From: Bradyrhizobium sp. CCGUVB1N3
Lineage (GTDB): Bacteria; Pseudomonadota; Alphaproteobacteria; Rhizobiales; Xanthobacteraceae
Direction: 5' to 3'
DNA length: 64,000 bases
Assembly (NCBI RefSeq): GCF_024199925.1
Contig: NZ_JANADR010000001.1
Coordinates: 5,273,501 to 5,337,500, forward strand
The notes beneath the pieces were generated by a model. That model was not told the origin of the DNA, ran no database searches, and saw only the letters and a program-made list of their open reading frames with translations. Below are positions 53,204 to 62,625 of the stretch, piece after piece; the first letter of the stretch is position 1, and every line of letters begins with the position of its first letter. A program made the translations under genes and the position numbers.

Positions 53204-54706
53204 ATGGCTGCCAGTATTTTGATTGCCGATGACGACGCCGTCGCGCGCCGCCTGGTCGAGAACATGGTGCAGAAATGCGGCTATGAAACGATCATCGTCG
53301 ATTCCGGCGATGCCGCGCTCGCCGCCCTCACCGCGCCCGACGCACCCGCGGTCGACGCGGTCATCCTCGATCTCGTGATGCCCGGCCTCGACGGCATGGG
53401 CGTCCTGGCAAAGATCCGCGAAGCCGGCCTCAGCGTGCCAGTCATCGTGCAGACCGCGCATGGCGGCATCGACAACGTGATCTCGGCGATGCGCGCAGGT
53501 GCGGCCGACTTCGTGGTCAAGCCGGTCGGCATGGAGCGGCTCCAGGTCTCCTTGCGCAATGCGCTCAACGCGTCCGCGCTCAAGGGCGAATTGCAGCGCA
53601 TCCGGCACAGCCGCGAGGGCCGGCTGACGTTCTCCGACATCATCACCCGCAGCGATGCGATGGCGCATGTGATGCGCGCCGCGCAGAAGGCGGCAAATTC
53701 GTCGATTCCGGTGCTGATCGAAGGCGATTCCGGCGTCGGCAAGGAGATGTTCGCGCGCGCCATCCATGGCAGCGGCGAGCGCAAGGCAAAACCGTTCGTC
53801 GCGGTCAATTGCGGCGCAATCCCCGACAATCTCGTCGAATCGATCCTGTTCGGTCATGAGAAAGGCGCCTTCACCGGCGCGACCGAGCGGCACGCTGGCA
53901 AGTTCGTCGAGGCCCATGGCGGCACGCTGTTTCTGGACGAGGTCAGCGAGCTGCCGCTGACCGCGCAGGTCAAGCTGTTGCGCGCGCTCCAGGAGGGCGC
54001 AGTCGAGGCGGTCGGCGGCCGCAAGCCGGTGAAGGTCGACGTCCGCATCATCTCCGCGACCAACCGCAAGCTGCTGGATCGGGTGAAGCAGGGCCACTTC
54101 CGCGAGGACCTGTTCTACCGCCTCCACGTGCTGCCGTTGACGATCCCAAGCCTGCGCGCGCGGCGCGAGGACATCCCGCATCTGTTGCGGCATTTCCTGG
54201 CGCGGTTCGCCGCCGAGGAGAACCGCCCGATCAGCGGCATCAGCGGCGAGGCAATGGCGCATCTCTCAACGCTCGACTGGCCCGGCAACATCCGCCAGCT
54301 CGAGAACGCGGTCTATCGTGCGGTGGTCATGACCGAGGGCGACCAGCTCGGTCTCGATGATTTCCCGCTGCTCGCCGGCCACCCGCATCAGATGAGCGAC
54401 GTTCCGACCGCGCCGCTGATCCTGGAGCCGGTTGCGTCCACCGTCCCCGCCATGATCTCAGGTAACGAAATACCGATCGCTCCGCTGCCGGCCGCCGGCT
54501 CCCTCGCGATGCTGACCAGCACCGGGGAAGTACGGCCCCTGGAGGAGATGGAGAACGAAATCATCCGCTTCGCGATCTCGCATTACCGCGGGCAGATGTC
54601 GGAGGTCGCGCGCCGCCTCAAAATTGGCCGCTCCACGCTCTACCGCAAACTCGACGAGGCCGGCGTTCACGGACATGGCGGCAAAAGCGGCGAGGAGACG
54701 CACTGA
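53204..54706 (+). CDS. Sigma-54-dependent response regulator, NtrC family
   Basis: This encodes 500 aa. The receiver has D56 and K106 (VVKPVG). The AAA+ domain carries Walker A EGDSGVGKE and the sigma-54 contact loop GAFTGATERH. The C-terminal Fis-type HTH reads MSEVARRLKIGRSTLYRKLDEAG. It activates RpoN promoters after phosphorylation by an unknown kinase; no kinase gene is adjacent. It diverges from pepF and precedes an L,D-transpeptidase gene 344 bp away. The region between about 395 and 465 is an extra linker with Pro/Ala-rich sequence. Confidence 0.92.
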   Translation: MAASILIADDDAVARRLVENMVQKCGYETIIVDSGDAALAALTAPDAPAVDAVILDLVMPGLDGMGVLAKIREAGLSVPVIVQTAHGGIDNVISAMRAGAADFVVKPVGMERLQVSLRNALNASALKGELQRIRHSREGRLTFSDIITRSDAMAHVMRAAQKAANSSIPVLIEGDSGVGKEMFARAIHGSGERKAKPFVAVNCGAIPDNLVESILFGHEKGAFTGATERHAGKFVEAHGGTLFLDEVSELPLTAQVKLLRALQEGAVEAVGGRKPVKVDVRIISATNRKLLDRVKQGHFREDLFYRLHVLPLTIPSLRARREDIPHLLRHFLARFAAEENRPISGISGEAMAHLSTLDWPGNIRQLENAVYRAVVMTEGDQLGLDDFPLLAGHPHQMSDVPTAPLILEPVASTVPAMISGNEIPIAPLPAAGSLAMLTSTGEVRPLEEMENEIIRFAISHYRGQMSEVARRLKIGRSTLYRKLDEAGVHGHGGKSGEETH

Positions 54707-55050
54707 GCAGGGCCGCGGAACGACGTTCCCTTTATGGCCCAAACGGGGCGCAAGTCCTTCGCATTGCGGACGATTTGAACCGTGACCGGGAAGTGACAGA
54801 CAAAGGGAAAAGCGCGTGGCAGAAGCGCACAATCCGTTGCCAAGAGGCTTCCTTGAAGTCAGTTTGTCGTGAGTTGTCCCGGGTAGCGCTGGCTGCGAAA
54901 ACGGGGCCTGTATATCGTCTGCGTCAGAATCGTTGCGTGCAGGCGTGCAACTTTCGAGAAGCCGGCGCGATTGGCCGAAGCTGTTAGACGATAACAAAGC
55001 TGTTCCGTGAATCCGTTTCATGGGGACAGTTCACCCGAGGGTGTGACACG
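54707..55050. other. 344-bp intergenic region before the L,D-transpeptidase gene
   Basis: It presumably holds the transpeptidase promoter. I see no gene, strong palindrome or RpoN-type GG-N10-GC site that I can assert. Short frames here lack SD sequences. Confidence 0.5.
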
Positions 55051-57270
55051 ATGCGAGACTGTTTGAACAACCGTGCAGGCTTTGACCGCGTGCTGATGAC
55101 CGTCGCGGCGACCTTCCTCACGGTGTCGGCCACTTCGGCGCTGGCCCAGGACCAGGCGCGCAGCAGCGCCGCAGAGCTCGCGATCGAAGCCGCGATCCCG
55201 CGCCCCGAACCGGCCAACGTCCCGCCACCGACCGCCGCCGACGTCAAGCTCGACACCACGGCCACGGTGCAGGAGCCGGCCAAGGACGCAAGCAGCAACG
55301 AGCCCGTGAAGGCGGAAGCCGCACCGGCGCCCGAGAAGGTCGAGACGAAAGCTTCCGACGTCGCCACGACGCCCGCCACCGAGGCGCCGAAGAGCGAGAC
55401 GGCGAAGACCGAACCTGCCAAGACTGAGCCTGCCAAGACTGAGCCTTCCAAGACCGAACCGGCAAAGACCGAAGCTGCGACCGCGCCGGCCACTCCCGCC
55501 GCGCCTGCGACCGCTGCGGCTCCGGCCACTGAACCGGTGAAGGCCGCGAGCAAAGTTCCCGCCGCCGATCAGCCGGTAGCGGACAAGATCAAGGACGCGC
55601 TCGGCGCCAAGACCTCGCGCTATTTCGATCGCAAGAACGAGCGCGCAGCCGTCGAGAAGTTTTACGGCGCACGCGACTTCGCGCCGGTCTGGACGCAAGG
55701 CGGCAGCCTCAGCGCTTCGGCTAAGGGCGTGATCGCACGGCTGAAGGATGCCGCGTCCGACGGCCTCAACGCCGCCGACTATCCGGTGCCGGATTTCGCG
55801 GCTGCCACGACGCCCGATGCGCTCGCCGAGGCTGAGCTCAAGCTCACCGCCAGCATGCTGGACTATGCGCGCCAGGCGCAGAGCGGCCGCATGCACTGGT
55901 CGCAGGTCAGCGCCGATATCCTCTATCCCGAGCATCCGATCGACCCGAGCGAGGTGCTGGCCAAAGTCACGACCGCGACCGATGCGTCCGCGGCGCTCGA
56001 CGGCTACAACCCGCCGCAGAAGCTCTACAAGGAGCTGAAGGCGAAGCTCGCCCAGCTCCGCGGCCAGGGCGAAGGCCCGGTGGTCGAGATCACCGACGGC
56101 CCGGCGCTGAAGTACACGCCGGCGCGCGGCAAGAAGCAGGCGGAAGTCGTCGTGCAGGATCCGCGCGTGCCGCAGCTCCGCGCCAAGCTCGGCATCGCCG
56201 AGAACGCCAACGACGACCACTATGACGCAACGGTTGCGGAAGCCGTGCGGAAATTCCAGGACGGCGCCGAGATGAAGGCGACCGGCGTCCTCGACGCGCC
56301 GACCGTGAAGGCGCTGAACAGCCCGAAGCGCGACCGGCAGATCGACACCGTGCTCGTGAACATGGAGCGCTGGCGCTGGCTGCCGCGCGATCTCGGGGTG
56401 CCGTCGCTCGGCGATGCCTATGTGATCCTCAACATTCCCGACTACACGCTGAAGGTGATGCAGCGCGGCCAGCAGGTCTGGACCACGCGCGTGGTCACGG
56501 GCAAGCCGGGCACGCACGCCACCCCGCTGCTCAGCGAGACGATGAAGTACATCACGGTCAACCCGACCTGGAACGTGCCGCCGTCGATCGTCTACAACGA
56601 ATATCTGCCGGCGCTGCAGCAGGACCCGACCGTGCTCCAGCGCATGGGGCTACGCCTCGAGCAGAACCGCGACGGCTCCGTGCACATCTCGCAGCCGCCG
56701 GGTGAAGCCAACGCGCTCGGCCGCATCCGCTTCAACTTCCCGAACAAGTTCCTGGTCTATCAGCACGACACGCCGGACAAGCATCTGTTCGCCAGGGACG
56801 AACGTGCCTTCAGCCATGGCTGCATGCGGGTGCAGAATCCGGATCAGTACGCCTCGGTGCTGCTCAACATCGCGATGCCGAACGAGCACTACACGCCGGA
56901 GCGCGTCCGCGGCATGTACGGCTCGAGCGAGGTCGACCTGAAATTCCCCACCCCGATCCCGGTCAACATCACCTACCAGACCGCGTTCGTGGACGACGGC
57001 GGCAAGCTGCAATTCCGCAAGGACGTCTATGGTCGCGACGCGACCATGATCAACATCCTGAAGAACAGCCGCGGCAAGGACCTCGAGAACGTCGTCGCGC
57101 ATTCGCAGCCAAGCTACTCGCGGCCGGCCACGACGCTGCCCTCCGGCGTCGCGGTAGCCAACAGCGGCTTCTCGTCATCCGGCCCATCGTTCCTCGAGCG
57201 GCTGTTCGGCGCTCCGACCCCGCCGCCGGCTCCGGTCGGCCGGCGCCAGCAGCGCGTCTTCACCCGCTGA
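55051..57270 (+). CDS. L,D-transpeptidase, YcbB/LdtD-like
   Basis: This encodes 739 aa. A signal peptide ends at TSALA-QD. Residues 40-170 are a repetitive Ala/Pro/Thr/Glu/Lys-rich linker including TEPAKTEPAK units. A YcbB-type scaffold and a peptidoglycan-binding domain (residues about 370-430) follow, then the YkuD domain with H589 and C591 in SHGCMRV. The enzyme makes 3-3 peptidoglycan cross-links or attaches proteins in the periplasm. GAGGG precedes the ATG at 55051. It is much longer than E. coli LdtD (615 aa), mostly from the linker. Confidence 0.92.
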   Translation: MRDCLNNRAGFDRVLMTVAATFLTVSATSALAQDQARSSAAELAIEAAIPRPEPANVPPPTAADVKLDTTATVQEPAKDASSNEPVKAEAAPAPEKVETKASDVATTPATEAPKSETAKTEPAKTEPAKTEPSKTEPAKTEAATAPATPAAPATAAAPATEPVKAASKVPAADQPVADKIKDALGAKTSRYFDRKNERAAVEKFYGARDFAPVWTQGGSLSASAKGVIARLKDAASDGLNAADYPVPDFAAATTPDALAEAELKLTASMLDYARQAQSGRMHWSQVSADILYPEHPIDPSEVLAKVTTATDASAALDGYNPPQKLYKELKAKLAQLRGQGEGPVVEITDGPALKYTPARGKKQAEVVVQDPRVPQLRAKLGIAENANDDHYDATVAEAVRKFQDGAEMKATGVLDAPTVKALNSPKRDRQIDTVLVNMERWRWLPRDLGVPSLGDAYVILNIPDYTLKVMQRGQQVWTTRVVTGKPGTHATPLLSETMKYITVNPTWNVPPSIVYNEYLPALQQDPTVLQRMGLRLEQNRDGSVHISQPPGEANALGRIRFNFPNKFLVYQHDTPDKHLFARDERAFSHGCMRVQNPDQYASVLLNIAMPNEHYTPERVRGMYGSSEVDLKFPTPIPVNITYQTAFVDDGGKLQFRKDVYGRDATMINILKNSRGKDLENVVAHSQPSYSRPATTLPSGVAVANSGFSSSGPSFLERLFGAPTPPPAPVGRRQQRVFTR

Positions 57271-57318
57271 TCCTTTCGGCGGTCTCGCGCCTAAGAATAA
57301 ATTCCTCAATGAAATCAA

Positions 57319-57342
57319 CGATCCCGTCCCCCGACGGGATCG
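57319..57342 (+). terminator. Hairpin after the L,D-transpeptidase gene
   Basis: CGATCCCGTC pairs with GACGGGATCG around CCCC, 49 bp after the stop. There is no T-run directly after, so it may be a processing hairpin rather than a full terminator. Confidence 0.55.
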
Positions 57343-57370
57343 CTTAACGTTAACCATTCTCCACCAGAAC

Positions 57371-57390
57371 CGCCGCGAGGGGCGTTTTTT
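57371..57390 (+). terminator. Weak terminator with T6 tail
   Basis: CGCC (57371-57374) can pair with GGCG (57381-57384), followed by TTTTTT. The 4-bp stem is short, so confidence is limited. Confidence 0.4.
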
Positions 57391-57421
57391 CGCCACACTC
57401 GACCGGTTAGGTCTGTACCCT

Positions 57422-57447
57422 GACTTGGGTTTTCGACTTGGGTTTTC
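57422..57447. repeat. Tandem 13-bp repeat GACTTGGGTTTTC
   Basis: Two exact copies of the 13-mer are followed by a partial third, GACTAGGG. They lie in the leader region before the DUF882 gene. Function is unknown. Confidence 0.75.
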
Positions 57448-57594
57448 GACTAGGGATCCCTCTTGGGATTTCGTTGGGTTGGGGGCGGGAAGGTAAACCT
57501 CAAATTAACCTTCTCGCTTTAATAAAGCGTTCATCCTCTTTCGCGCGCTAGCGGGGTTGGCGGGAGAGAGTCCATTTGAACGCTCGTCGACTGG

Positions 57595-59256
57595 GTGGGC
57601 TCATTCGTGCTGGCTGGTTTCGCACGCCAATTCGTTGCGGTGTCGTTGTCCCATGCGGGAGTCAGGGCCGGATCCCGGATCGGCCTGACCTCGCTGCTTT
57701 TGCTTGCCGGCGCCGGCTCCGTTCACGACGCGACCGCGCTGAACGAGACCCGTACCCTCTCCTTCCACCACACCCATTCCGACGAAGACCTCACCGTCAC
57801 CTTCAAGCGCGACGGGCGCTATGACGAGGCGGCGCTGAAGCAGCTCAACCACTATCTCCGTGACTGGCGCAGCCAGGACGAGACCGTGATGGACCGCCAC
57901 CTCTTCGATATCCTCTGGGAAGTCTATCGCGACGTCGACGGCAAACAGCCGATCCAGATCGTCTCCTCCTACCGCTCCCCCGCCACCAACGCCATGCTCC
58001 GCCGCCGCTCCTCAGGCGTGGCGCGCTTCAGCCAGCACATGCTGGGCCATGCGATGGACTTCTACATTCCGGGCGTGCCGCTGGAGCAGATCCGCTTCGC
58101 GGGGCTCCGCCTGCAACGCGGCGGTGTCGGCTTCTATCCGACCTCCGGCTCGCCTTTCGTGCATCTGGACACCGGCAGCATCCGGCACTGGCCGCGCATG
58201 ACGCATGACCAGCTCGCCCGTGTCTTCCCGGACGGCCGCACCGTGCACCTGCCGACCGATGGCACGCCGCTGAAGGGCTATGAGCTCGCCAAGGCCGACA
58301 TCGAGCGGCGCGGCAATGGCGACGACGCCGCGACGATCGGCAAGCCGAGCTTCCTGGCGGCGCTGTTCAGGGGCAAATCAGCCCCCACCAGCGACGAGGA
58401 TGACGAGGGCGCAGCGGCCGGCGGCGCGAAGCCGGCGGCGCCGACCGTGGTTGCGGCAGCCGTGCCTGCCAAGACGGCTGAGAAGCCCGCCGATCCGGTA
58501 CCGACGCCGCGCGCCAAGCCGCAAGTTGCAGCCGCGATCCAGCTCGCCGCGGCCGACATGCAGGTCGTGCAGCCGCCCAAGCCGAAGCCTGCTCCCGCCG
58601 CCGACAAATCGGCTGAAGCCAGATCAACTGAAGCGAAGCCGCAGACGCCGGCCGACATCATCAACGCCCGCGGCTTCTGGGATGCTCCGGCGGCTCCGCA
58701 GCAGGCGACGCCGGCCCAGGTCGCGGCGCTCAGGGCACGCCAGGCACTGGCCTCGGCGACCGATCCGCAGGCGACCGCAAGCGTTTCTTCCTCGGCCTAC
58801 CAGGCGCTGGCCTATGCGCCGGCCGCCGCTTCGCCGGTCGACCGCGGCAACGTCGTCGCCGCCTCCGCGCCGATCCCGCGTACGGCCCGTCCCCTTGCTG
58901 CGACCCGCGGCCTCGCCCCGGCCACCGAGATCAACACCGTCGTTGCCAAGGGACTACAGACCGGCGCGCAGGGCATGATCGCGACCTCGACGCGGCTCTC
59001 CGCCGCCAAGGGCGAGAGCATGTGGCTCAAGATCGTGATGCTGGCGCCGAGCGCCAGTCGTTCGATGTCGGTGACGCTGATGGGCGATGTCGACATGACC
59101 GCGATGCGCGCTTATTTCCTCAAGCCGCAGGCCGTCGTCACGATGGGCTTCACGGACGATCCGATGCAGGGCATGTCCTGCGACAGCTTCTCGGGCTCCG
59201 CGACCGCCAAGCTCGAGACCACGTCCTTCGTGGTGCGCACCGCTTCGCTGCGCTGA
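57595..59256 (+). CDS. DUF882 (YcbK/M15-like) protein, start region probably frameshifted
   Basis: As read, this encodes 553 aa from GTG 57595. The DUF882 domain (about 45-215) has HHTHSDEDLTV, SSYRSPATNAMLRR, SQHMLGHAMDFYIPGV and the His in HLDTGSIRHW, the M15-like zinc-peptidase pattern. A long low-complexity Ala/Pro region follows to the C-terminus. GTG 57595 has no SD. The good SD GGGAGAGAG lies before TTG 57576 in another frame; a CTGG-CTGG duplication at about 57608-57615 separates the two frames. Without it one protein would run from TTG 57576. The product probably acts on peptidoglycan in the periplasm. Confidence 0.85.
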   Translation: MGSFVLAGFARQFVAVSLSHAGVRAGSRIGLTSLLLLAGAGSVHDATALNETRTLSFHHTHSDEDLTVTFKRDGRYDEAALKQLNHYLRDWRSQDETVMDRHLFDILWEVYRDVDGKQPIQIVSSYRSPATNAMLRRRSSGVARFSQHMLGHAMDFYIPGVPLEQIRFAGLRLQRGGVGFYPTSGSPFVHLDTGSIRHWPRMTHDQLARVFPDGRTVHLPTDGTPLKGYELAKADIERRGNGDDAATIGKPSFLAALFRGKSAPTSDEDDEGAAAGGAKPAAPTVVAAAVPAKTAEKPADPVPTPRAKPQVAAAIQLAAADMQVVQPPKPKPAPAADKSAEARSTEAKPQTPADIINARGFWDAPAAPQQATPAQVAALRARQALASATDPQATASVSSSAYQALAYAPAAASPVDRGNVVAASAPIPRTARPLAATRGLAPATEINTVVAKGLQTGAQGMIATSTRLSAAKGESMWLKIVMLAPSASRSMSVTLMGDVDMTAMRAYFLKPQAVVTMGFTDDPMQGMSCDSFSGSATAKLETTSFVVRTASLR

Positions 59257-59301
59257 TTGCGCCTCCCCACTCTCCGCAAATTTGCTGTCGTCCTGGCGCA
59301 G

Positions 59302-59724
59302 CTATCTCCGGCCGCGGCGGTCGAGATGATATGTGAGCGCCAGCGACAGGCAGACCGCGAGCGGCTGCTTCGCCAGCGTACCCGCCACCGGCAACAGCAG
59401 CGCACGGTTCTGCCGGTATTCGAACGCATCGGGAAAGCGCTCGCGAAACGCTTCGATCAGCGTCGTCTTGCAGTTGAACAGCACGGCCGCATGCGTCTCG
59501 GAGTCCTTCACGCGACCGAGCCGGATGGTGCTGCCGCTTCCGCTTTTCTCCGTCAGATAGGACGGCTCGCCCCATTTCAGCGTCTCGGTCAACGGACCGA
59601 CGTCGTCGTGCGCCTTGGCCGTTGCAAAGATCAGCTTGCGGACGTCGAGAAGGCGCCGGCGCACCAGCGGCGGAAAAGCCTCGAAGGCTCGGCTCACCTC
59701 GCGCGGCAACGGCGGCTCACTCAC
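59302..59724 (-). CDS. DUF1801 domain protein
   Basis: This encodes 140 aa from GTG 59724, with GGAGGAAT just upstream. The DUF1801 core (VRRRLLDVRKLIFATAKAH, then LKWGEPSYLTEKSGSGSTIRLG) is recognised. Function is unknown. The frame extends to 59772 without an SD. It lies between DUF882 (convergent) and the cyclase gene on the same strand. Confidence 0.85.
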   Translation of the reverse strand: MSEPPLPREVSRAFEAFPPLVRRRLLDVRKLIFATAKAHDDVGPLTETLKWGEPSYLTEKSGSGSTIRLGRVKDSETHAAVLFNCKTTLIEAFRERFPDAFEYRQNRALLLPVAGTLAKQPLAVCLSLALTYHLDRRGRR

Positions 59725-59772
59725 TGATTCCTCCTGGATGGATCGACGATCAGGCCTCGCGGGTCGTAACAA

Positions 59773-61539
59773 TCAAGCCGGCAGACCAGCCCCGCGAAGG
59801 CCCGTCTCGTAGCGCTGACGATCGACCTCGCGCTTATAGTGCTGGGTGACGAGATGATTGGCTACCGAAAATGCCGGCTCACGCTTGAGAACCTCGGCCG
59901 CGTGAGCGCCGGCCGCAACGGCGTTATTCATCTGCGCGAAGATCGCGGCGAGGAACGCGTGATGCGTATGGTCGGGCCGCGTGATCCGTGAAAAGGCTTC
60001 GGCAGCTTCGGCGTATTTCTCGGCACAATAATAGGCACGCCCGAGATGGCTCCAGAAGCGTTCGGGGTGATAGGGGTTGAGCCGCATCGCCTTCTTGATC
60101 CAGTCGATGCCTTCCTCCGGCCGGCCGAGCCAGGTCAGCAGCTCGCCCTGCTGCACCACCACGAGATCATAGTTCGGGTTGAGCGCGAGCGCGCGCTCCT
60201 GATGGTAGCTGGCCCTGTCATGGTCGTCGCGGTTCAGATTGAGCGCGGCGAGGATGCGGTGGACGTCGCTGTCATTGTCGTCGAGCGCCAGCGCGGTCTC
60301 CAGCTCGGAAGACACATGCTGAAAGGTCAGGTCGCGATCCGCGCACCAGCCGTAAACCCAGGTCTGGCCGAGGACGCATGCCTTCCAGGCGTGCGCATGG
60401 GCGTAGTTCGCATCGAGCGAAAGCGCGCGGTCGAGCAGGGACTGCGCCTGCGCGTTGTCGTCGCGGTTCGAGCGATGGTGCAGGATCTTTGCGGCCAGCA
60501 CGCATTCATAGGCCGCCATATTGTCGGTCGGCTTGCGTTTCGCGCGATCATGGCTCGCCGCCTCGACGCGGCCGGGCAGCGTCGAGGCAATCGCGCGGGT
60601 CATCTCGTCCTGGATCGCGAAGATGTCCTCGAGCTCGCGGTCATAGCGATCGGCCCAGATGTGCCGGTCGGTCTCGGCGTCGATCAGCTGCACGGTGACG
60701 CGCACGCGCCCTCCCGCCTTTCGCACGCTCCCTTCGACGACATAGTCGACGCCGAACTCGCGGGCGACGTCCTGCACTTTCACCGCCTTGCCCTTGTACA
60801 CGAAGGCCGAGTTGCGGGAGATGACGAGCAGATCGTGGAAGCGCGACAGCTCGGTAATGATGTCTTCGGTCAGGCCGTCGGCAAAAAACTCCTGCTCCGG
60901 ATCGCCGCTCATATTGGCGAAGGGCAGCACGGCGATCGAAGGCTTTTTCGAAATGCCCGGCGCGGGCGCGGTGTCGCTCGCCCCGTCCAGCGCGCCGGCC
61001 ATCACCTCGTTCAGCCGGACGCGGAAGACGCGGATGGGCCGCGCGATGTTCTTGACGTTCTGCTCGCCCAGATCGTCGAAGTCGATGCCATCGAGACGCT
61101 GGCCGAGCTGGTCGCGAACCGCGCTCGAGATGCAGATGCCGCCAGGTTCGGCCAGCGCCTCCAGCCGGGCCGCAACGTTGACGCCATCGCCGAAAATATC
61201 GTTCTGGTCGACGATCACGTCGCCCAGATTGATGCCGATGCGAAACTGTATCCACCGTCCCGGCGCAACGTCGGCATTACGCCGACCCATGCGGCGCTGA
61301 ACCTCGGCAGCGCACAGCACGGCATCGACGACGCTGTGGAATTCGACGAGCAGGCCGTCGCCCGTGGTCTTGATGATACGTCCGCGATTGCGGCTGATGA
61401 CCGGATCGATGAGCTCGATCCGGTGGGTCTTGAGGCGCGCAAGCGTCCCCGCCTCGTCGGCCTCCATGAGACGACTATAGCCGACCATGTCAGCGGCGAG
61501 GACCGCGGCGAGCCTGCGCTCTGGTCCAGGCGCATCCAT
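59773..61539 (-). CDS. Class III adenylate/guanylate cyclase with TPR region
   Basis: This encodes 588 aa. The cyclase domain has metal-binding D17 (AADMVGYS) and D61 (TTGDGLLVEF), with transition-state N121 and R125 (GVNVAARLEAL), so it looks active. Residues 200-330 contain the common bacterial SAM-like region ISKKPSIAVLPFANMSGDPEQEFFADGLTEDI. The C-terminal half is TPR-like (LSLDANYAHAHAWKA, LALNPNYDLVVVQQ). It makes cAMP, or less often cGMP, in the cytoplasm. Rhizobial genomes hold many such cyclases. Confidence 0.93.
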   Translation of the reverse strand: MDAPGPERRLAAVLAADMVGYSRLMEADEAGTLARLKTHRIELIDPVISRNRGRIIKTTGDGLLVEFHSVVDAVLCAAEVQRRMGRRNADVAPGRWIQFRIGINLGDVIVDQNDIFGDGVNVAARLEALAEPGGICISSAVRDQLGQRLDGIDFDDLGEQNVKNIARPIRVFRVRLNEVMAGALDGASDTAPAPGISKKPSIAVLPFANMSGDPEQEFFADGLTEDIITELSRFHDLLVISRNSAFVYKGKAVKVQDVAREFGVDYVVEGSVRKAGGRVRVTVQLIDAETDRHIWADRYDRELEDIFAIQDEMTRAIASTLPGRVEAASHDRAKRKPTDNMAAYECVLAAKILHHRSNRDDNAQAQSLLDRALSLDANYAHAHAWKACVLGQTWVYGWCADRDLTFQHVSSELETALALDDNDSDVHRILAALNLNRDDHDRASYHQERALALNPNYDLVVVQQGELLTWLGRPEEGIDWIKKAMRLNPYHPERFWSHLGRAYYCAEKYAEAAEAFSRITRPDHTHHAFLAAIFAQMNNAVAAGAHAAEVLKREPAFSVANHLVTQHYKREVDRQRYETGLRGAGLPA

Positions 61540-61624
61540 TGCTCGGTCCCTTCACCGAGCAGCTTAGCAGAGAAGCGGATTTTGCCTAGGTTTGGTGCGC
61601 TGCAATTGAAAGGCCGGGTGCCTC

Positions 61625-61897
61625 TCAGAGCATTCCCAGCGCCTGCATGTAGGTCTCGAGGATCGTTTCTGCCTCGGCGCGCTCGTTGGGATCCTGCTTG
61701 CGCAGGCGCACGATGGTGCGCAGCGCCTTGACGTCGTAGCCGTTGCCCTTGCTCTCGGCATAGACGTCGCGGATGTCGTCCGAGATCGCCTTCTTCTCTT
61801 CCTCCAGCCGTTCGATGCGCTCGATGATGGAACGAAGCTGATCCTTGGCGAATTTCGTGGCGGGCGCTTCTTCGTTGACGGCGGTGGCAATGGCCAT
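61625..61897 (-). CDS. gapR: GapR (DUF2312) nucleoid-associated protein
   Basis: This encodes 90 aa. It is a DUF2312 protein, the family of Caulobacter GapR, which binds overtwisted AT-rich DNA ahead of replication and transcription. The helical core ([23 protein letters not shown]) and [19 protein letters not shown] are conserved. Length is typical. The gene lies 85 bp downstream of nothing coding on its strand and is probably monocistronic. Confidence 0.92.
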   Translation of the reverse strand: MAIATAVNEEAPATKFAKDQLRSIIERIERLEEEKKAISDDIRDVYAESKGNGYDVKALRTIVRLRKQDPNERAEAETILETYMQALGML

Positions 61898-62067
61898 CTC
61901 GTACTCCTGATAGAACTGGCAAGGTGAGGTAACGCCGGCGCCCTCGCACCGCGCGTGCTGGTTTGACCCTTAAGTTTGGCAGCGGTTACGTCAAGGCAGC
62001 ATCGCGCTCGTCCACAGCGCACCCACAAGAGATGCGGCAGTGCCGATGGGCAGCGTCCAAGGTTGAT

Positions 62068-62143
62068 GTCATTCCGGGGCGATGCGCAGCATCGAACCCG
62101 GAATCTCGAGATTCCGGGTTCGCCTTCGGCGACCCGGAATGAC
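62068..62143. repeat. GTCATTCC/GGAATGAC double palindromic repeat
   Basis: GTCATTCCGG at the left pairs with CCGGAATGAC at the right; nested inside is CCCGGAATCTCGAGATTCCGGG, itself a palindrome. It fills the region between gapR and the DUF1244 gene and is related to the copies at 6483 and 13041. Confidence 0.8.
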
Positions 62144-62160
62144 CGGCGAACCTGACCGGC

Positions 62161-62463
62161 TCAATGCCCGGGATGGACCTTCTTCATGGCTTCGAGCTGC
62201 TCGGGCGTGGCCGTGCCCTGGTACTTCGCCTTCCAGGTCTCATAGGGCATGCCGTAGACCGCTTCGCGGCTCTCGTCCTTGCTGAGAGGCACCCCTTGCG
62301 CGTCGGCGGCGTCCTTGAGCCAGTTGGACAGGCAATTGCGACAGAAGCCGGCGAGATTCATCAGATCGATGTTCTGGACGTCGGTCCGTGCCTTCAGATG
62401 CTCGACCAGGCGCCGGAAGGCCGCCGCCTCGAGCTCTGTTCTGGTTTTGTCGTCGATTGCCAT
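62161..62463 (-). CDS. DUF1244 family protein
   Basis: This encodes 100 aa. The family pattern is clear, including NLAGFCRNCLSNWLKDAADAQG and SREAVYGMPYETWKAKYQ; the Cys pair may bind metal. ATG 62463 begins MAIDDKTRTELEAA; the frame extends upstream without a better start. Function is unknown. Confidence 0.9.
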   Translation of the reverse strand: MAIDDKTRTELEAAAFRRLVEHLKARTDVQNIDLMNLAGFCRNCLSNWLKDAADAQGVPLSKDESREAVYGMPYETWKAKYQGTATPEQLEAMKKVHPGH

Positions 62464-62625
62464 GACGATGACCTCATTGTCCGGACTGACCGTTACGGGA
62501 CTAGGTAGGCCTTTGTCACAGATTTTGCCATATCCCGGTGCAAACGGATCCCTTGGACCGGTCCTTAGGCAGTTCCCTCGCCCTCTACGCCAAATCGTCA
62601 ATGATCTGATATAGCTTCCGCGACT

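Noticed and set aside
55018..56517. A 499-aa minus-strand open frame
   Set aside because: It is antisense to the L,D-transpeptidase and has a Gly/Arg-rich, repetitive product.
60046..61731. A 561-aa plus-strand open frame
   Set aside because: It is antisense to the class III cyclase, which has all catalytic residues.
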